Positions 35,572-44,288 are shown, counted from the first letter of the stretch. The stretch is DNA of 64,000 nucleotides from SIG589 sp964566175 (GCA_964566175.1 CAZMHU010000004.1:1-64000); one strand, 5' to 3'. Program-made: numbers and translations. Notes: generated from the sequence alone by a model not told the origin.

Positions 35572-36768
35572 ATGGTTACACTTGATAAGGTTTATCAGGC
35601 GGCATTCGTGCTAAAAGATGTTGCGAGAAAAACCGACTTGATTTATGCCGAAAAACTCTCAAAAGAGTCAAAACTGTATTTAAAGACCGAAAATCTTCAG
35701 GTCACTGGAAGTTTTAAACTTCGCGGCGCATATTACAAGATAAGCAAATTGAGCGACGAACAGAAAAAAGCGGGTATTATCGCTTGCAGTGCGGGAAATC
35801 ACGCACAGGGTGTGGCTCTTGCTGCTTCCAATATGGGAATAAAGAGTGTCATATGTATGCCGGACGGTGCTCCGATAAGCAAAGTTGAGGCAACAAAAGC
35901 ACTCGGTGCGGAAGTTCACCTAGTTCCCGGTACATATGACGATGCCTACGAAGAGGCGTTGCGCCTTCAGAAAGAAACAGGCGCTACGTTTATTCACCCC
36001 TTTGACGATGACGAGGTCATTGCCGGACAGGGAACAATAGGAATAGAAATTTTGGAACAGATTGACGATGTCGATGCCGTTATCGTTCCGATAGGCGGCG
36101 GTGGACTTATATCCGGTGTTGCGTATGCCGTTAAACAACTGCGCCCCGATGTTAAGGTTTACGGTGTTCAGGCGGCAAACGCCGCAGGCATGGTCGAGAG
36201 CCGAAAAGCGGGTGAACCGATTACCCTCGATAGCGTTTCTACCTTTGCCGATGGTATTGCCGTTAAGCACCCCGGAAACACCACATTTGAGATGATACAA
36301 AAGTACGTTGACGATATTGTAACGGTTAGCGAGGACGAAATCGCCACGGCGATACTCGCCCTTATCGAAAAGCAAAAACTTATAGCAGAGGGCGCAGGCG
36401 CAGTAGGCGTTGCGGCGGCAATGTTCGGAAAATTGCCTATTAAGGGCAAAAAAGCCGTTTGCGTTGTTTCTGGCGGTAATATCGATGTTAATATTCTTTC
36501 ACGTGTTATAACACGCGGTTTGGTAACTTCCGGAAGAACAACAACTCTGCTTATCGCTCTTGAGGATAAACCGGGACAGTTACTCGGCGTCAGCAAGATT
36601 ATATCTTCCTGCGGCGGAAACGTTATAAGCGTTTTGCACGAACGTTCGGATGCCAATATGGCAATAGCAAGTTGTTTCCTGCGCGTGGGAATTGAAACGC
36701 GAAACTTTGAACAGATTGAGGAAATTAAGTCTGCTTTGAGGGCGGCTTCCTTTAAAATCGTAGAATAG
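35572..36768 (+). CDS. ilvA: Threonine ammonia-lyase with ACT domain
   Basis: The 398-residue PLP enzyme deaminates threonine to 2-oxobutanoate, the isoleucine precursor. Lys49 in TGSFKLRGA binds PLP, and the glycine loop is PIGGGGLISG. A single ACT domain fills about residues 325-398 (ALEDKPGQLLGVSKIIS). This short form is called IlvA or TdcB in different genomes; its position in the ilv operon favours the biosynthetic role. GAGGAG fixes ATG 35572, although the frame extends 93 bp upstream into the ATPase gene. Confidence 0.92.
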   Translation: MVTLDKVYQAAFVLKDVARKTDLIYAEKLSKESKLYLKTENLQVTGSFKLRGAYYKISKLSDEQKKAGIIACSAGNHAQGVALAASNMGIKSVICMPDGAPISKVEATKALGAEVHLVPGTYDDAYEEALRLQKETGATFIHPFDDDEVIAGQGTIGIEILEQIDDVDAVIVPIGGGGLISGVAYAVKQLRPDVKVYGVQAANAAGMVESRKAGEPITLDSVSTFADGIAVKHPGNTTFEMIQKYVDDIVTVSEDEIATAILALIEKQKLIAEGAGAVGVAAAMFGKLPIKGKKAVCVVSGGNIDVNILSRVITRGLVTSGRTTTLLIALEDKPGQLLGVSKIISSCGGNVISVLHERSDANMAIASCFLRVGIETRNFEQIEEIKSALRAASFKIVE

Positions 36769-36778
36769 AGGTAGTATT

Positions 36779-37150
36779 ATGAAAATCGTATCAACCGATA
36801 AGGCTCCTGCGGCAATAGGACCGTATTCACAGGGCTTAGACGCCGGCAATATTGTTTTTGTTTCGGGGCAAATACCGATAGACCCCGCAACAGGCGTAAT
36901 GGCGGAAACGGTAGAAGAGCAAGCGGCACAGTCGCTTAATAATGTGAAAAACATTCTCGCTGCTGCCGGACTTTCAATGTCAAACGTTATTAAAACTTCG
37001 GTTTTCCTTTCCGACCTTTCGGATTTTGCAGCGGTAAACAAGGTTTATGAAGGCTTCTTTTCAGAACCCTATCCCGCCCGCAGTTGCGTTCAGGTCGCAG
37101 CCATTCCCAAAGGCGCAAAGGTTGAGATTGAGTGCATAGCCGTTAGATAA
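36779..37150 (+). CDS. ridA: RidA family enamine/imine deaminase
   Basis: RidA (123 residues) hydrolyses reactive 2-aminoacrylate and 2-aminocrotonate released by PLP dehydratases such as IlvA. It has the family start KAPAAIGPYSQG, the middle VFVSGQIPIDPATG and the end ARSCVQVAAIPKGAKVEIECIA, with the Arg and Glu used for carboxylate binding and catalysis. It follows ilvA by 10 bp, a functionally sensible pairing, and is the last gene before a terminator. Confidence 0.95.
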   Translation: MKIVSTDKAPAAIGPYSQGLDAGNIVFVSGQIPIDPATGVMAETVEEQAAQSLNNVKNILAAAGLSMSNVIKTSVFLSDLSDFAAVNKVYEGFFSEPYPARSCVQVAAIPKGAKVEIECIAVR

Positions 37151-37156
37151 TAAACA

Positions 37157-37206
37157 GCCGCAAAGAGCCTTACGCACACCGCAGACTGCTCTTTGGCGGC
37201 TTTTTT
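37157..37206 (+). terminator. Terminator of the ilv-leu operon
   Basis: GCCGCAAAGAGC (37157-37168) pairs with GCTCTTTGGCGGC (37188-37200), with a single-base bulge, and six T residues follow. Confidence 0.88.
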
Positions 37207-37217
37207 AAAATTTATTG

Positions 37218-37246
37218 TTGCGAAAAATGTAATATTATGTTAGAAT
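37218..37246 (+). promoter_or_regulatory. Promoter of the B12-uptake locus
   Basis: TTGCGA and TAGAAT are separated by 17 bases, about 37 bp before the first riboswitch stem. This is a reasonable but non-consensus match. Confidence 0.6.
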
Positions 37247-37282
37247 TGAAAACGGTCAAAATTTAATAAAAAGATATTGGAA

Positions 37283-37459
37283 AATACGGTTTGAAAAGTT
37301 GTAAACTGAGTAAATGCAAAAGGGAATCCGGTTCGAATCCGGAACAACCGCCATTACTGTATTTGACTGAAGGAAGCATACTGTGCCATTGGAATACCGA
37401 GAAGGCTTGCTTCCGTTGTGTTTTTACACAGCATCATAAGTCAGGATACCTGCCGTATT
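37283..37459 (+). promoter_or_regulatory. Cobalamin riboswitch
   Basis: The outer stem AATACGG (37283-37289) pairs with CCGTATT (37453-37459). Inside are the AGGGAATCCGGTTCGAATCC block, ACAACCGCCATTACTGT, GTGCCATTGG, ACCGAGAAGG and the B12 box AGTCAGGATACCTGCC (37439-37454), in the order of the adenosylcobalamin riboswitch. In known cases ligand binding turns expression off. The genes downstream (surface proteins and an ECF transporter) are therefore likely expressed when B12 is low. Confidence 0.95.
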
Positions 37460-37487
37460 TTTTTAGGTTTAACACAACTTTGGTGTG

Positions 37488-37544
37488 AAGAGTGCAACCG
37501 ATTTATCGCCGCATATGCGGCTTTGGGTTTTTGCACTCTTTTTT
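37488..37544 (+). terminator. First terminator after the cobalamin riboswitch
   Basis: AAGAGTGCAA (37488-37497) pairs with TTGCACTCTT (37531-37540), with an internal GCCGCATATGCGGC hairpin at 37508-37521 and a T tract. It probably forms the off-state of the riboswitch. Confidence 0.85.
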
Positions 37545-37593
37545 GTTTGCAAAACCCGGAGTCTTTGTTCTGCGTTGTGCGAAAATCCGTTGT

Positions 37594-37636
37594 ACTCTCT
37601 TAACCTTTTTAAAAAAGTTAAGAGGGTTTTGTTTTT
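37594..37636 (+). terminator. Second hairpin and T tract, overlapping the next ribosome binding site
   Basis: ACTCTCTTAAC (37594-37604) pairs with GTTAAGAGGGT (37617-37627), one G-U, followed by TTTGTTTTT and the ATG at 37637. The only Shine-Dalgarno-like sequence for that ATG, AGAGGG (37621-37626), lies in the 3' arm, so the hairpin could end transcription or hide the ribosome site. Confidence 0.7.
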
Positions 37637-37819
37637 ATGGTGAAAAACGAGAAAAAGGAATGGGCGGAGGAAACTTTGCGTGCGGCATATGCCGAACTTA
37701 AAAGACTTCCGAAAAAGGACGATTTCGATGAAGTTACACGTTCGAGAATAAAGGCATATCTCGGGCCGTGGCCGCGTGCACTTGAGTCCGCCGGACTGAA
37801 ACAAAAAAAGAATAGATAA
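37637..37819 (+). CDS. Small protein with a homing-endonuclease-associated-repeat-like motif
   Basis: A 60-residue, highly charged protein. Residues 16-57 (AYAELKRLPKKDDFDE, then KAYLGPWPRALESAGLK) resemble the small helical HNH/homing-endonuclease-associated repeat, a probable nucleic-acid-binding unit. The likeness is from memory and unverified. The frame starts directly after the second hairpin and lies 46 bp before the wall-anchored protein, so it is the first gene of the B12-riboswitch operon. An RNA- or DNA-binding regulatory role is possible. The weak ribosome site is the main doubt. Confidence 0.55.
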   Translation: MVKNEKKEWAEETLRAAYAELKRLPKKDDFDEVTRSRIKAYLGPWPRALESAGLKQKKNR

Positions 37820-37865
37820 CAAGAAAATCTTGTTTCTATATATATATAAGAAAGAGGTAATTAAA

Positions 37866-39329
37866 ATGAAAAAACTTTCGGCAATACTGCTTTCGGCAGT
37901 AATAATATTGTTGGCGCTCGGCGTTACTGCATTTGCCGCACCTACAGCCGATACAGCAAATGTATATGTGACAATTTCCGATGAGAACGGAAAAACCGTA
38001 CTCTCGCAGGAAAAAATCAGAGTCACTGACGTTGACGGAAACGGCATACTGACCGTTAACGACGCACTCATGGCGGCCCATACCGCAAAATATCCCGACG
38101 GCGCGGTTGGCTTTGCTTCTGTCGACGGGGAGGGAGAGTTTATCTCAAAACTTTGGGGCGTTTCAAACGGCGGCTTATACGGCTTTTTTGTCAATAATGT
38201 TTCGGCTTGGAGTCTTACCGACCCGATATCCGACGGCGATTATATCAACGCCTTTATCTATACCGATTTGACCGGTTTTTCCGATGCGTATACCTATTTT
38301 GATAAAAATTTCGTAAATGCAGAACAGGGCGAAACCGTAACACTGACGCTTAACTGCTCTTTTTATGATGCTTCGTTTAATTTGGTCAGCGCACCGTTAG
38401 CCAATGCGGTTATAACGGTCGGCGGTGTTGAAACCGATTACAGAACCGATGCAAACGGCAGTGTTACCGTAAAACTCGATAATGCCGGCAAAAACGTAAT
38501 AAGCGCAACATCGTCTAGCCGTGTAATAGTATCTCCCGTATGCGTTGCAACCGTCAGTACAAATGATACCGTAAAGACTTATGTTACAATATCCGATCAA
38601 AACGGTGCAATCGTTATGGCACAGGAGCAGGTAACTGTTGCCGATGCCGATAAGGACGGCGTGCTTTCGATAAGCGACGCACTTTACGCCGCGCATGAAG
38701 CGAAGTTTACAGGCGGTGCCGCCGCGGGATATGCCGCATCGGTTACCGAATACGGCTTGTCGCTTAACAAACTTTGGGGTGTTGCAAACGGCGGTTCATA
38801 CGGTTATTATGTCAATAATACATCTGCTATGAGCCTTGCCGACGAGGTAAAGGACGGTGACTATGTCAACGCTTTTGTCTATACCGACCTTTCTTCTTTC
38901 AGCGATACATACTGCTATTTTGATGTTAACACGCTGACTGCCGAAGCGGGAAAAGAATTTTCCCTCACGCTTTATGCCGCAGGATATGACACAAGTTACA
39001 ATCCCATACGTCTTGCCGTCGAGGGTGCGGAAATCACCCTCAACGGACAGAAGACCGGCGTAAAGACCGACAGCAATGGCAAAGCGGTCATCACCGTTCC
39101 CGCCGAAGGCAGTTATATTATAAGTGCTGCTTCGTCGACACAGACGTTGGTTGCTCCGGTCTTGAAGGCAACGATAACGCCCGCAGTCGCAACCGAACCG
39201 ACTACCATTCCCGAGCAAAACACAAACCCGAAAACCGGAGACAGCGAAAACATCGTTCTTGCCGCATTTGTTGCGTTGATGTCGCTTTGCTCACTTTGCG
39301 TGATTTATAAGAAGAAAAATGAAAACTAA
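37866..39329 (+). CDS. Wall-anchored protein with two DUF4430-like repeats, putative B12-binding surface protein
   Basis: The 487-residue protein has a signal peptide (1-24), two copies of a roughly 200-residue unit (about 30-230 and 236-438), a Thr/Pro linker, the sorting-like motif NPKTGD (454-459), a membrane segment and a KKK tail. Each unit starts with a domain containing LWGVSNGG or LWGVANGG, a Y/F-rich VNN strand and DGDY(I/V)NAF(I/V)YTDL. This resembles DUF4430, the beta domain of intrinsic factor-type proteins. An Ig-like segment follows each. Each unit also carries a calcium-loop-like motif (DVDGNGILTVND, DADKDGVLSISD). B12 binding is inferred from the upstream riboswitch and downstream genes. 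GAGGT supports ATG 37866. Confidence 0.7.
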   Translation: MKKLSAILLSAVIILLALGVTAFAAPTADTANVYVTISDENGKTVLSQEKIRVTDVDGNGILTVNDALMAAHTAKYPDGAVGFASVDGEGEFISKLWGVSNGGLYGFFVNNVSAWSLTDPISDGDYINAFIYTDLTGFSDAYTYFDKNFVNAEQGETVTLTLNCSFYDASFNLVSAPLANAVITVGGVETDYRTDANGSVTVKLDNAGKNVISATSSSRVIVSPVCVATVSTNDTVKTYVTISDQNGAIVMAQEQVTVADADKDGVLSISDALYAAHEAKFTGGAAAGYAASVTEYGLSLNKLWGVANGGSYGYYVNNTSAMSLADEVKDGDYVNAFVYTDLSSFSDTYCYFDVNTLTAEAGKEFSLTLYAAGYDTSYNPIRLAVEGAEITLNGQKTGVKTDSNGKAVITVPAEGSYIISAASSTQTLVAPVLKATITPAVATEPTTIPEQNTNPKTGDSENIVLAAFVALMSLCSLCVIYKKKNEN

Positions 39330-41109
39330 GTTTTGTTCTTTTTTAATAATATTGCTGATACTTTGTACCTCTCTCGGTGCGATATCCGTATCGGCGGAAA
39401 GCGTTGCCGCTGATGATGCCAAAAACATCATCGGCGGTATCGTCGACTTTAAAAGAAACGATAAATCCGTACAAGAATGGATAAACGGAGCGTTGACCGA
39501 CGAGGCGGGCAATTCGGAATGGTATATTCTTTCTTTAGCACAAAGCGGAGAATACGATTTTTCTTCATACCACTCGGCACTCTGTAAATACTTGGAAAAG
39601 AACGAGATAAACAACAAAGTGTCACGCCAAAAATACGCCCTTGCGCTCATATCAGTTGGCGGAACGGAGAGTTATATTTCGTCAACCCTCAACGAAACAA
39701 TAGGCAAACAGGGAATAATGAGTTGGATTTTCGGTTTGCACATTCTCAATAACGGATATAAAAGCACTGCTTATACAGCAGAAGCCGTAAAAAATCAACT
39801 TTTATCAATGCAACAGAATGACGGCGGTTGGGCGGTTATTTCCAATCTCAGCGATGTCGATGCCACGGCAATGACATTACAAGCACTCGCACCTTATTAC
39901 ACTGTCGACAGTACGGTTAAAACAGCGGTCGACAGCGGACTTGTGTTTTTGTCGGAACGTCAACTCGCAACCGGTGAATTCAGCGGTTACGGTGTCGCAA
40001 ACGCCGAAAGTACCGCACAGGTGCTCTTGGCACTCTCGTCACTCGGTATCGATGCGGCGGCTGACGGAAGATTTATCAAAAACGGAAATACCGTATTTGA
40101 CGGTATAAAGAAATTCAGCCTTTCAAGTGGCGGTTTTTGTCATAAAGAGGACGGGGGATATAGCGACTTGGCAACCGTTCAGGCTCTTTATTCAATGGTT
40201 TCGTATATCCGTTTTTCAGAGGGTAAACAAGGTTTTTATATGCTTGACAGGCGCAACCCCTCAAAGGTAGATCCGGCACCGACCGTGTCGTTAACCGATG
40301 TTTCTTCTTCGGTTTCTATGAATACACAGTCCGAAAATATAATGTCTTCGTCCGATGTTTCCGTTTCGAGTAATAATAAAGTTACGTCTTCAAGTGTATC
40401 GCAAATCTCCGCGGTATCTTCGGATTACGATTCAAGTGAGGAGAATGATACATCGTGTATAGATGAAGCAACAAAAAACGAAGATGTGAACGATACGGAA
40501 AAAAGCGACACAGTCGATAAAAACGAAAAAAAAGTTTGCAGATATAAACTTTTTGCTTGCATTTGTGTTATAATGGCGGGTGGAGCGGTTTGTCTGGTGT
40601 TTTATATTCTCAAAAAACGTAGTTTCAAAAACTTTATCGTCGTGGGTATTGTTTGTGTTGCGGCGGTGCTGTTTATAATATTCACTAACTTCCAAACGGC
40701 GGAAAGTTATTACGGCACCACCTTAAAAAAAGAAAATGCCGTCGGAACGGTTACCGTAGGTATTCGTTGTGATACGCTGATAGGAAAAACCGATTTCGAA
40801 TATATTCCGAGCGACGGTATAATTTTGGATAACGTTACGCTCAAAATTGAGAGCGATACCACGGTGTATGACGTTTTGGTTGAGGCGGTTCGCGAGAAAA
40901 AAATACAAATGGACAGCGGCGGTTCTGCCGGAATGATATATGTTTCCGGAATAAACTATTTGTACGAGTTTGACTACGGCGACCTCTCGGGTTGGATGTA
41001 TCGTGTTAACGGCGAAATACCCTCTGTTTCTTGCGATGAGTATAGGCTTTCCGATGGCGATATGGTAGAATGGCTGTATACCTGTGACCTCGGAAACGAC
41101 TTAAAATAA
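39319..41109 (+). CDS. Intrinsic factor-like membrane protein: alpha/alpha-barrel plus DUF4430
   Basis: The 596-residue protein has a signal peptide (1-26) and a helical domain (about 35-305) with prenyltransferase/terpene-cyclase-type repeats (MQQNDGGWAV, LATGEFSGYG, GGFCHKEDGGYSD). A Ser-rich acidic linker (317-405), two close membrane segments (411-431 and 438-457) and a C-terminal DUF4430 domain (about 475-590: SGWMYRVNGE, LSDGDMVEWLYT) follow. An alpha6/alpha6 barrel plus this beta domain is the architecture of intrinsic factor and transcobalamin. Both ends should lie outside the cell. It overlaps the previous gene by 11 bp and precedes ECF transporter genes, so capture of cobalamin or a related corrinoid is the likely role. 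Confidence 0.72.
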   Translation: MKTKFCSFLIILLILCTSLGAISVSAESVAADDAKNIIGGIVDFKRNDKSVQEWINGALTDEAGNSEWYILSLAQSGEYDFSSYHSALCKYLEKNEINNKVSRQKYALALISVGGTESYISSTLNETIGKQGIMSWIFGLHILNNGYKSTAYTAEAVKNQLLSMQQNDGGWAVISNLSDVDATAMTLQALAPYYTVDSTVKTAVDSGLVFLSERQLATGEFSGYGVANAESTAQVLLALSSLGIDAAADGRFIKNGNTVFDGIKKFSLSSGGFCHKEDGGYSDLATVQALYSMVSYIRFSEGKQGFYMLDRRNPSKVDPAPTVSLTDVSSSVSMNTQSENIMSSSDVSVSSNNKVTSSSVSQISAVSSDYDSSEENDTSCIDEATKNEDVNDTEKSDTVDKNEKKVCRYKLFACICVIMAGGAVCLVFYILKKRSFKNFIVVGIVCVAAVLFIIFTNFQTAESYYGTTLKKENAVGTVTVGIRCDTLIGKTDFEYIPSDGIILDNVTLKIESDTTVYDVLVEAVREKKIQMDSGGSAGMIYVSGINYLYEFDYGDLSGWMYRVNGEIPSVSCDEYRLSDGDMVEWLYTCDLGNDLK

Positions 41110-41136
41110 TAATTTATAAGAAAGGACGGGAGCGAT

Positions 41137-42006
41137 ATGCGCGTGCCGGGTGATTTTAATCCTATTGCAACGGCAGTATACTTTATTGCCGTTTGTGCCG
41201 TTTGCGCATTCGGTATGAACCCCGTCTTTCTTTTTTGTTCGCTTGCGGGTGCGGTTTTGACCTTTATGCTGAGCAATATCGAAAACAAGGCGAAAACAAA
41301 TTTGGGGTTCTTTATTCTCTTTTTTGTTATGGCATTTATAAATCCGCTTGTTTACCATAACGGCGTTACGGTGCTGTTTGTATTGAACGACAAACCGATA
41401 ACCCTTGAAGCGCTGTTATACGGTTTATGTGCGTCGGCAACGGTGATATCGGTTTTGTATTGGTTTTGCGTTTTTTCTTCGGTGATGACGAGTGATAAAC
41501 TTTTATATCTTTTCGGTGCCCTCTCGCCTAAGTTTGCGCTTGTGCTTTCAATGGCTTTGAGGTATGTTCCGCTCTTTGTGCGCCAAACGCACAAGATTAA
41601 CAAAAGCCAAAAGGCACTCGGACTGTATAAAGAGGATAATATCATCGACAGCATAAAAGGCGGACTCAATACAACATCCGCACTGACAACTTGGGCGCTT
41701 GAAAACGGAATTATAACAGCCGACAGTATGGCGGCGAGAGGGTATGGTATAGGCAAGCGTTCGCATTTTTCGCGTTTTTCTTTTTACGGCAGGGACTTTT
41801 TATTGATTTTTGTGAGTTTGTTGCTTTTCTGTCTTTCGGCTGTGGGACTGAAAAAAACAAAATGCGTTTTTTATCCCGCTTTTTCGGTCCGGGACAGTTA
41901 TTTCGGCATAGCGGGTTATATCGCATATGCGCTGCTTGTTTTATTGCCCGCGGTATTAAAATTATGGGAGGCTCTTCGGTGGAAATACTTAAAATCGAAA
42001 ATTTAA
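41137..42006 (+). CDS. ecfT: ECF transporter transmembrane component EcfT
   Basis: EcfT (289 residues) is the membrane scaffold coupling the ATPases to the substrate subunit. It has N-terminal membrane helices, the coupling helices with FGALSPKFALVLSMALRYVP, and an Ala-Arg-Gly motif in SMAARGYGIG, followed by two further membrane segments. The start ATG follows AAAGGACGGGAG. It overlaps the ATPase gene by 28 bp. Dedicated T, A and S genes in one unit indicate a single-substrate (group I) ECF system. Confidence 0.88.
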   Translation: MRVPGDFNPIATAVYFIAVCAVCAFGMNPVFLFCSLAGAVLTFMLSNIENKAKTNLGFFILFFVMAFINPLVYHNGVTVLFVLNDKPITLEALLYGLCASATVISVLYWFCVFSSVMTSDKLLYLFGALSPKFALVLSMALRYVPLFVRQTHKINKSQKALGLYKEDNIIDSIKGGLNTTSALTTWALENGIITADSMAARGYGIGKRSHFSRFSFYGRDFLLIFVSLLLFCLSAVGLKKTKCVFYPAFSVRDSYFGIAGYIAYALLVLLPAVLKLWEALRWKYLKSKI

Positions 42007-43598
42007 AATTCACATATCCGCTGTGTGACGAGCCTGCCGTGAAGGGTGTTACACTGTCGGTAAAACGTGGCGAATTTATAGGCGTTTGCGGTGCGACCGG
42101 TTGCGGAAAAACAACGCTTTTGCGTTTGCTCAAACGTGAGATTTCTCCTGTGGGCGAGATTTCAGGCAACGTCCTTATCGAGGGAACGCCGATAGGCGAT
42201 TTGAGTGATGTTCGCTCTGCCTGCGATATCGGTTTTGTAATGCAAAATCCCGAACATCAAGCTGTTACCGATAAGGTCTGGCACGAACTTGCTTTCGGGC
42301 TTGAAAATATGAACATTCCGCAGAGCGAAATTGCACGGCGTGTTGCCGAAACTGCAGCATACTTCGGAATAGAGGATTGGTTTGATAAAAACGTATGCGA
42401 ACTTTCGGGCGGTCAAAAGCAGTTGCTCAATTTAGCGTCGGTTACGATAATGCGACCCAAGATACTAATACTCGATGAACCCACGTCACAACTTGACCCT
42501 ATCGCCGCCGCCGAATTTACCGCAACTCTTAAAAAACTCAATAGAGAACTTGCCCTGACGGTTATAATCGCCGAGCATCGGCTTGAGGATATTATACCCG
42601 AATGTGACCGTTTGCTTGTGCTTGACGGTGGCGGCGCGTTTGTTTTTGATACACCGCAAAACGTCATAGAAAAACTGCCTGAAAACTCGCCGATTTTAAA
42701 TTTGATGCCGTCGGCGGCAAGGCTTTATAAACGTGTAGGCGGAAAGGGAAGTGCTCCGCTTTCGGTGCGTCAGGGAAGAAATTTTGTGGAAAACGGTTTC
42801 GGTAACGATATAAAAAGTATCAAAATACCCGATTATACCCACAGCGAGTCCTGTGCACTCGAGTTTTCAAAAACGTTTTTTCGGTACGGTCGCAATCTGC
42901 CCGATGTGCTTTGCGGACTTTCACTTAAAGTCTACGAGGACGAAATCTTTTGCATTTTGGGCGGTAACGGTTCTGGAAAAACAACGGCGCTTTCGGCTGC
43001 GGCGGGACTTATAAAACCGTACAGCGGAAAAATTTCGGTTTTCGGAAAACGGATTGAGTCTTATGAAAATCAGTCGCTTTACAAAAACTGTCTTGCGTTG
43101 TTGCCGCAGGATGTCCAAACTGTTTTCTTGAAGAATACCGTGCGGGAAGAATTAGGCAGTACAGAGCCGCCTTTTGATATTTCTCGGCTTTATTCCAAAC
43201 ATCCGTATGACCTCTCGGGCGGCGAGCAACAACTTTTAGCACTTGCAAAGGTGATTTCCGGTAAGCCTCGCCTTTTGCTGATGGATGAACCCACAAAGGG
43301 ACTTGATGCAAACGCAAAGCAGGAACTTATAAAGATAATAAGAAAACTTAAATCGGACGGTGTTACTGTTGTCATCGTGACGCACGATGTTGAATTTGCG
43401 GCAGCGTGTGCCAACCGATGTGCTCTGTTTTTTAGGGGGGGAACGGTGTCGTGCGGTGTACCTAACGAATTTTTTGCAAAAAACAGTTTTTACACCACAG
43501 CAATAAGCCGAATGACAAGCGGTTATTACGATAATGCCGTTTCGGTTGACGATGCCGCCGTTCTTTGCACTTTGAACGGCAAAAAGGACGGTGTGTAG
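41979..43598 (+). CDS. ecfA: ECF transporter ATPase, fused EcfA-EcfA'
   Basis: The 539-residue protein is a tandem of two ABC ATPase domains. The first (about 1-225) has Walker A GATGCGKTT, signature LSGGQKQ and Walker B ILILDEPTSQLD. The second (about 290-510) has GGNGSGKTT, LSGGEQQ and LLLMDEPTKGLD. Both look catalytically complete. The start is taken as GTG 41979 because GGGAGG lies 7 bp before it; an ATG at 41964 overlaps that site and the frame extends upstream to 41862 inside ecfT. A run of seven G occurs at 43435-43441. Confidence 0.9.
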   Translation: MEILKIENLKFTYPLCDEPAVKGVTLSVKRGEFIGVCGATGCGKTTLLRLLKREISPVGEISGNVLIEGTPIGDLSDVRSACDIGFVMQNPEHQAVTDKVWHELAFGLENMNIPQSEIARRVAETAAYFGIEDWFDKNVCELSGGQKQLLNLASVTIMRPKILILDEPTSQLDPIAAAEFTATLKKLNRELALTVIIAEHRLEDIIPECDRLLVLDGGGAFVFDTPQNVIEKLPENSPILNLMPSAARLYKRVGGKGSAPLSVRQGRNFVENGFGNDIKSIKIPDYTHSESCALEFSKTFFRYGRNLPDVLCGLSLKVYEDEIFCILGGNGSGKTTALSAAAGLIKPYSGKISVFGKRIESYENQSLYKNCLALLPQDVQTVFLKNTVREELGSTEPPFDISRLYSKHPYDLSGGEQQLLALAKVISGKPRLLLMDEPTKGLDANAKQELIKIIRKLKSDGVTVVIVTHDVEFAAACANRCALFFRGGTVSCGVPNEFFAKNSFYTTAISRMTSGYYDNAVSVDDAAVLCTLNGKKDGV

Positions 43599-44286
43599 TT
43601 TGATTGTTGTAAAAAACGAAAAACTCCGCCGAACAATAAAAATAGCAGTACCCTTTGCGGTAGTTCCGCTTTTGGTCTGGCTCGGTGCAACGGTTTTTGA
43701 AGAAAAAAGTCATCTTTATGTGTCGTTCGGCGTTGCGGTTTTTTCTCTGCTTTTGTTTGTTGCGGGGTTTGAAAAAAAGAAAGTCGGCTCACGGCGGGCG
43801 GTTTTGACGGCTGTTATGACGGCGCTGTGTGTTGTCGGCAGGTTTATTCCGTTTTTTAAACCTATAACCGCAATAACGGTAATATCGGCAATGTATCTCG
43901 GTGCCGAGAGCGGGTTTTCGGTCGGCGCGATGTCGGCACTTATATCGAATTTTTATTTCGGGCAAGGTCCGTGGACACCCTTTCAGATGTTGAGTTGGGG
44001 GCTTATCGGACTCTTTGCGGGATATCTTTCGAAACCTCTCAAAAAAAGCAAAGTGTTTTTGCTTTCATACGGACTTGTTTCGGGAGTGGCGTTTTCGTTT
44101 ATAATGGACGTATGGACGGTGCTTTGGTATAACGGCGATTTCAGTGTAAAACTTTACCTTGCGGCACTGGTAACGGCGATACCAAACACTGTTTTATACG
44201 CCGTTTCAAACTTTCTTTTCCTTTTGCTTCTCTCAAAACCGTTCGGAGAAAAACTCGAGCGTATAAAGTTGAAATACGGAGTATAG
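43591..44286 (+). CDS. ECF transporter substrate-binding S component, probably for cobalamin
   Basis: A 231-residue membrane protein with about six hydrophobic segments. The motif region FIPFFKPITAITVISAMY, ESGFSVGAMSALISNFYFGQ and PWTPFQMLSWGLIGLFAGYL is typical of ECF S components. Substrate is assigned only by the cobalamin riboswitch at the head of the locus and its surface-protein neighbours; I recall a similar motif in CbrT-like S components but cannot verify it. The start may be GTG 43591, overlapping ecfA by 8 bp, or TTG 43600. Confidence 0.78.
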   Translation: MCSLIVVKNEKLRRTIKIAVPFAVVPLLVWLGATVFEEKSHLYVSFGVAVFSLLLFVAGFEKKKVGSRRAVLTAVMTALCVVGRFIPFFKPITAITVISAMYLGAESGFSVGAMSALISNFYFGQGPWTPFQMLSWGLIGLFAGYLSKPLKKSKVFLLSYGLVSGVAFSFIMDVWTVLWYNGDFSVKLYLAALVTAIPNTVLYAVSNFLFLLLLSKPFGEKLERIKLKYGV

Positions 44287-44288
44287 TT

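Noticed and set aside
37291..37488. 65-codon frame within the cobalamin riboswitch
   Set aside because: The bases are accounted for by conserved riboswitch elements; the frame has no start signal.
43435..43441. G7 run in the ECF ATPase gene as a phase-variation tract
   Set aside because: It is shorter than the runs in the polysaccharide locus and lies in an uptake gene with an intact frame; chance is sufficient, though it may be worth including in a read survey.
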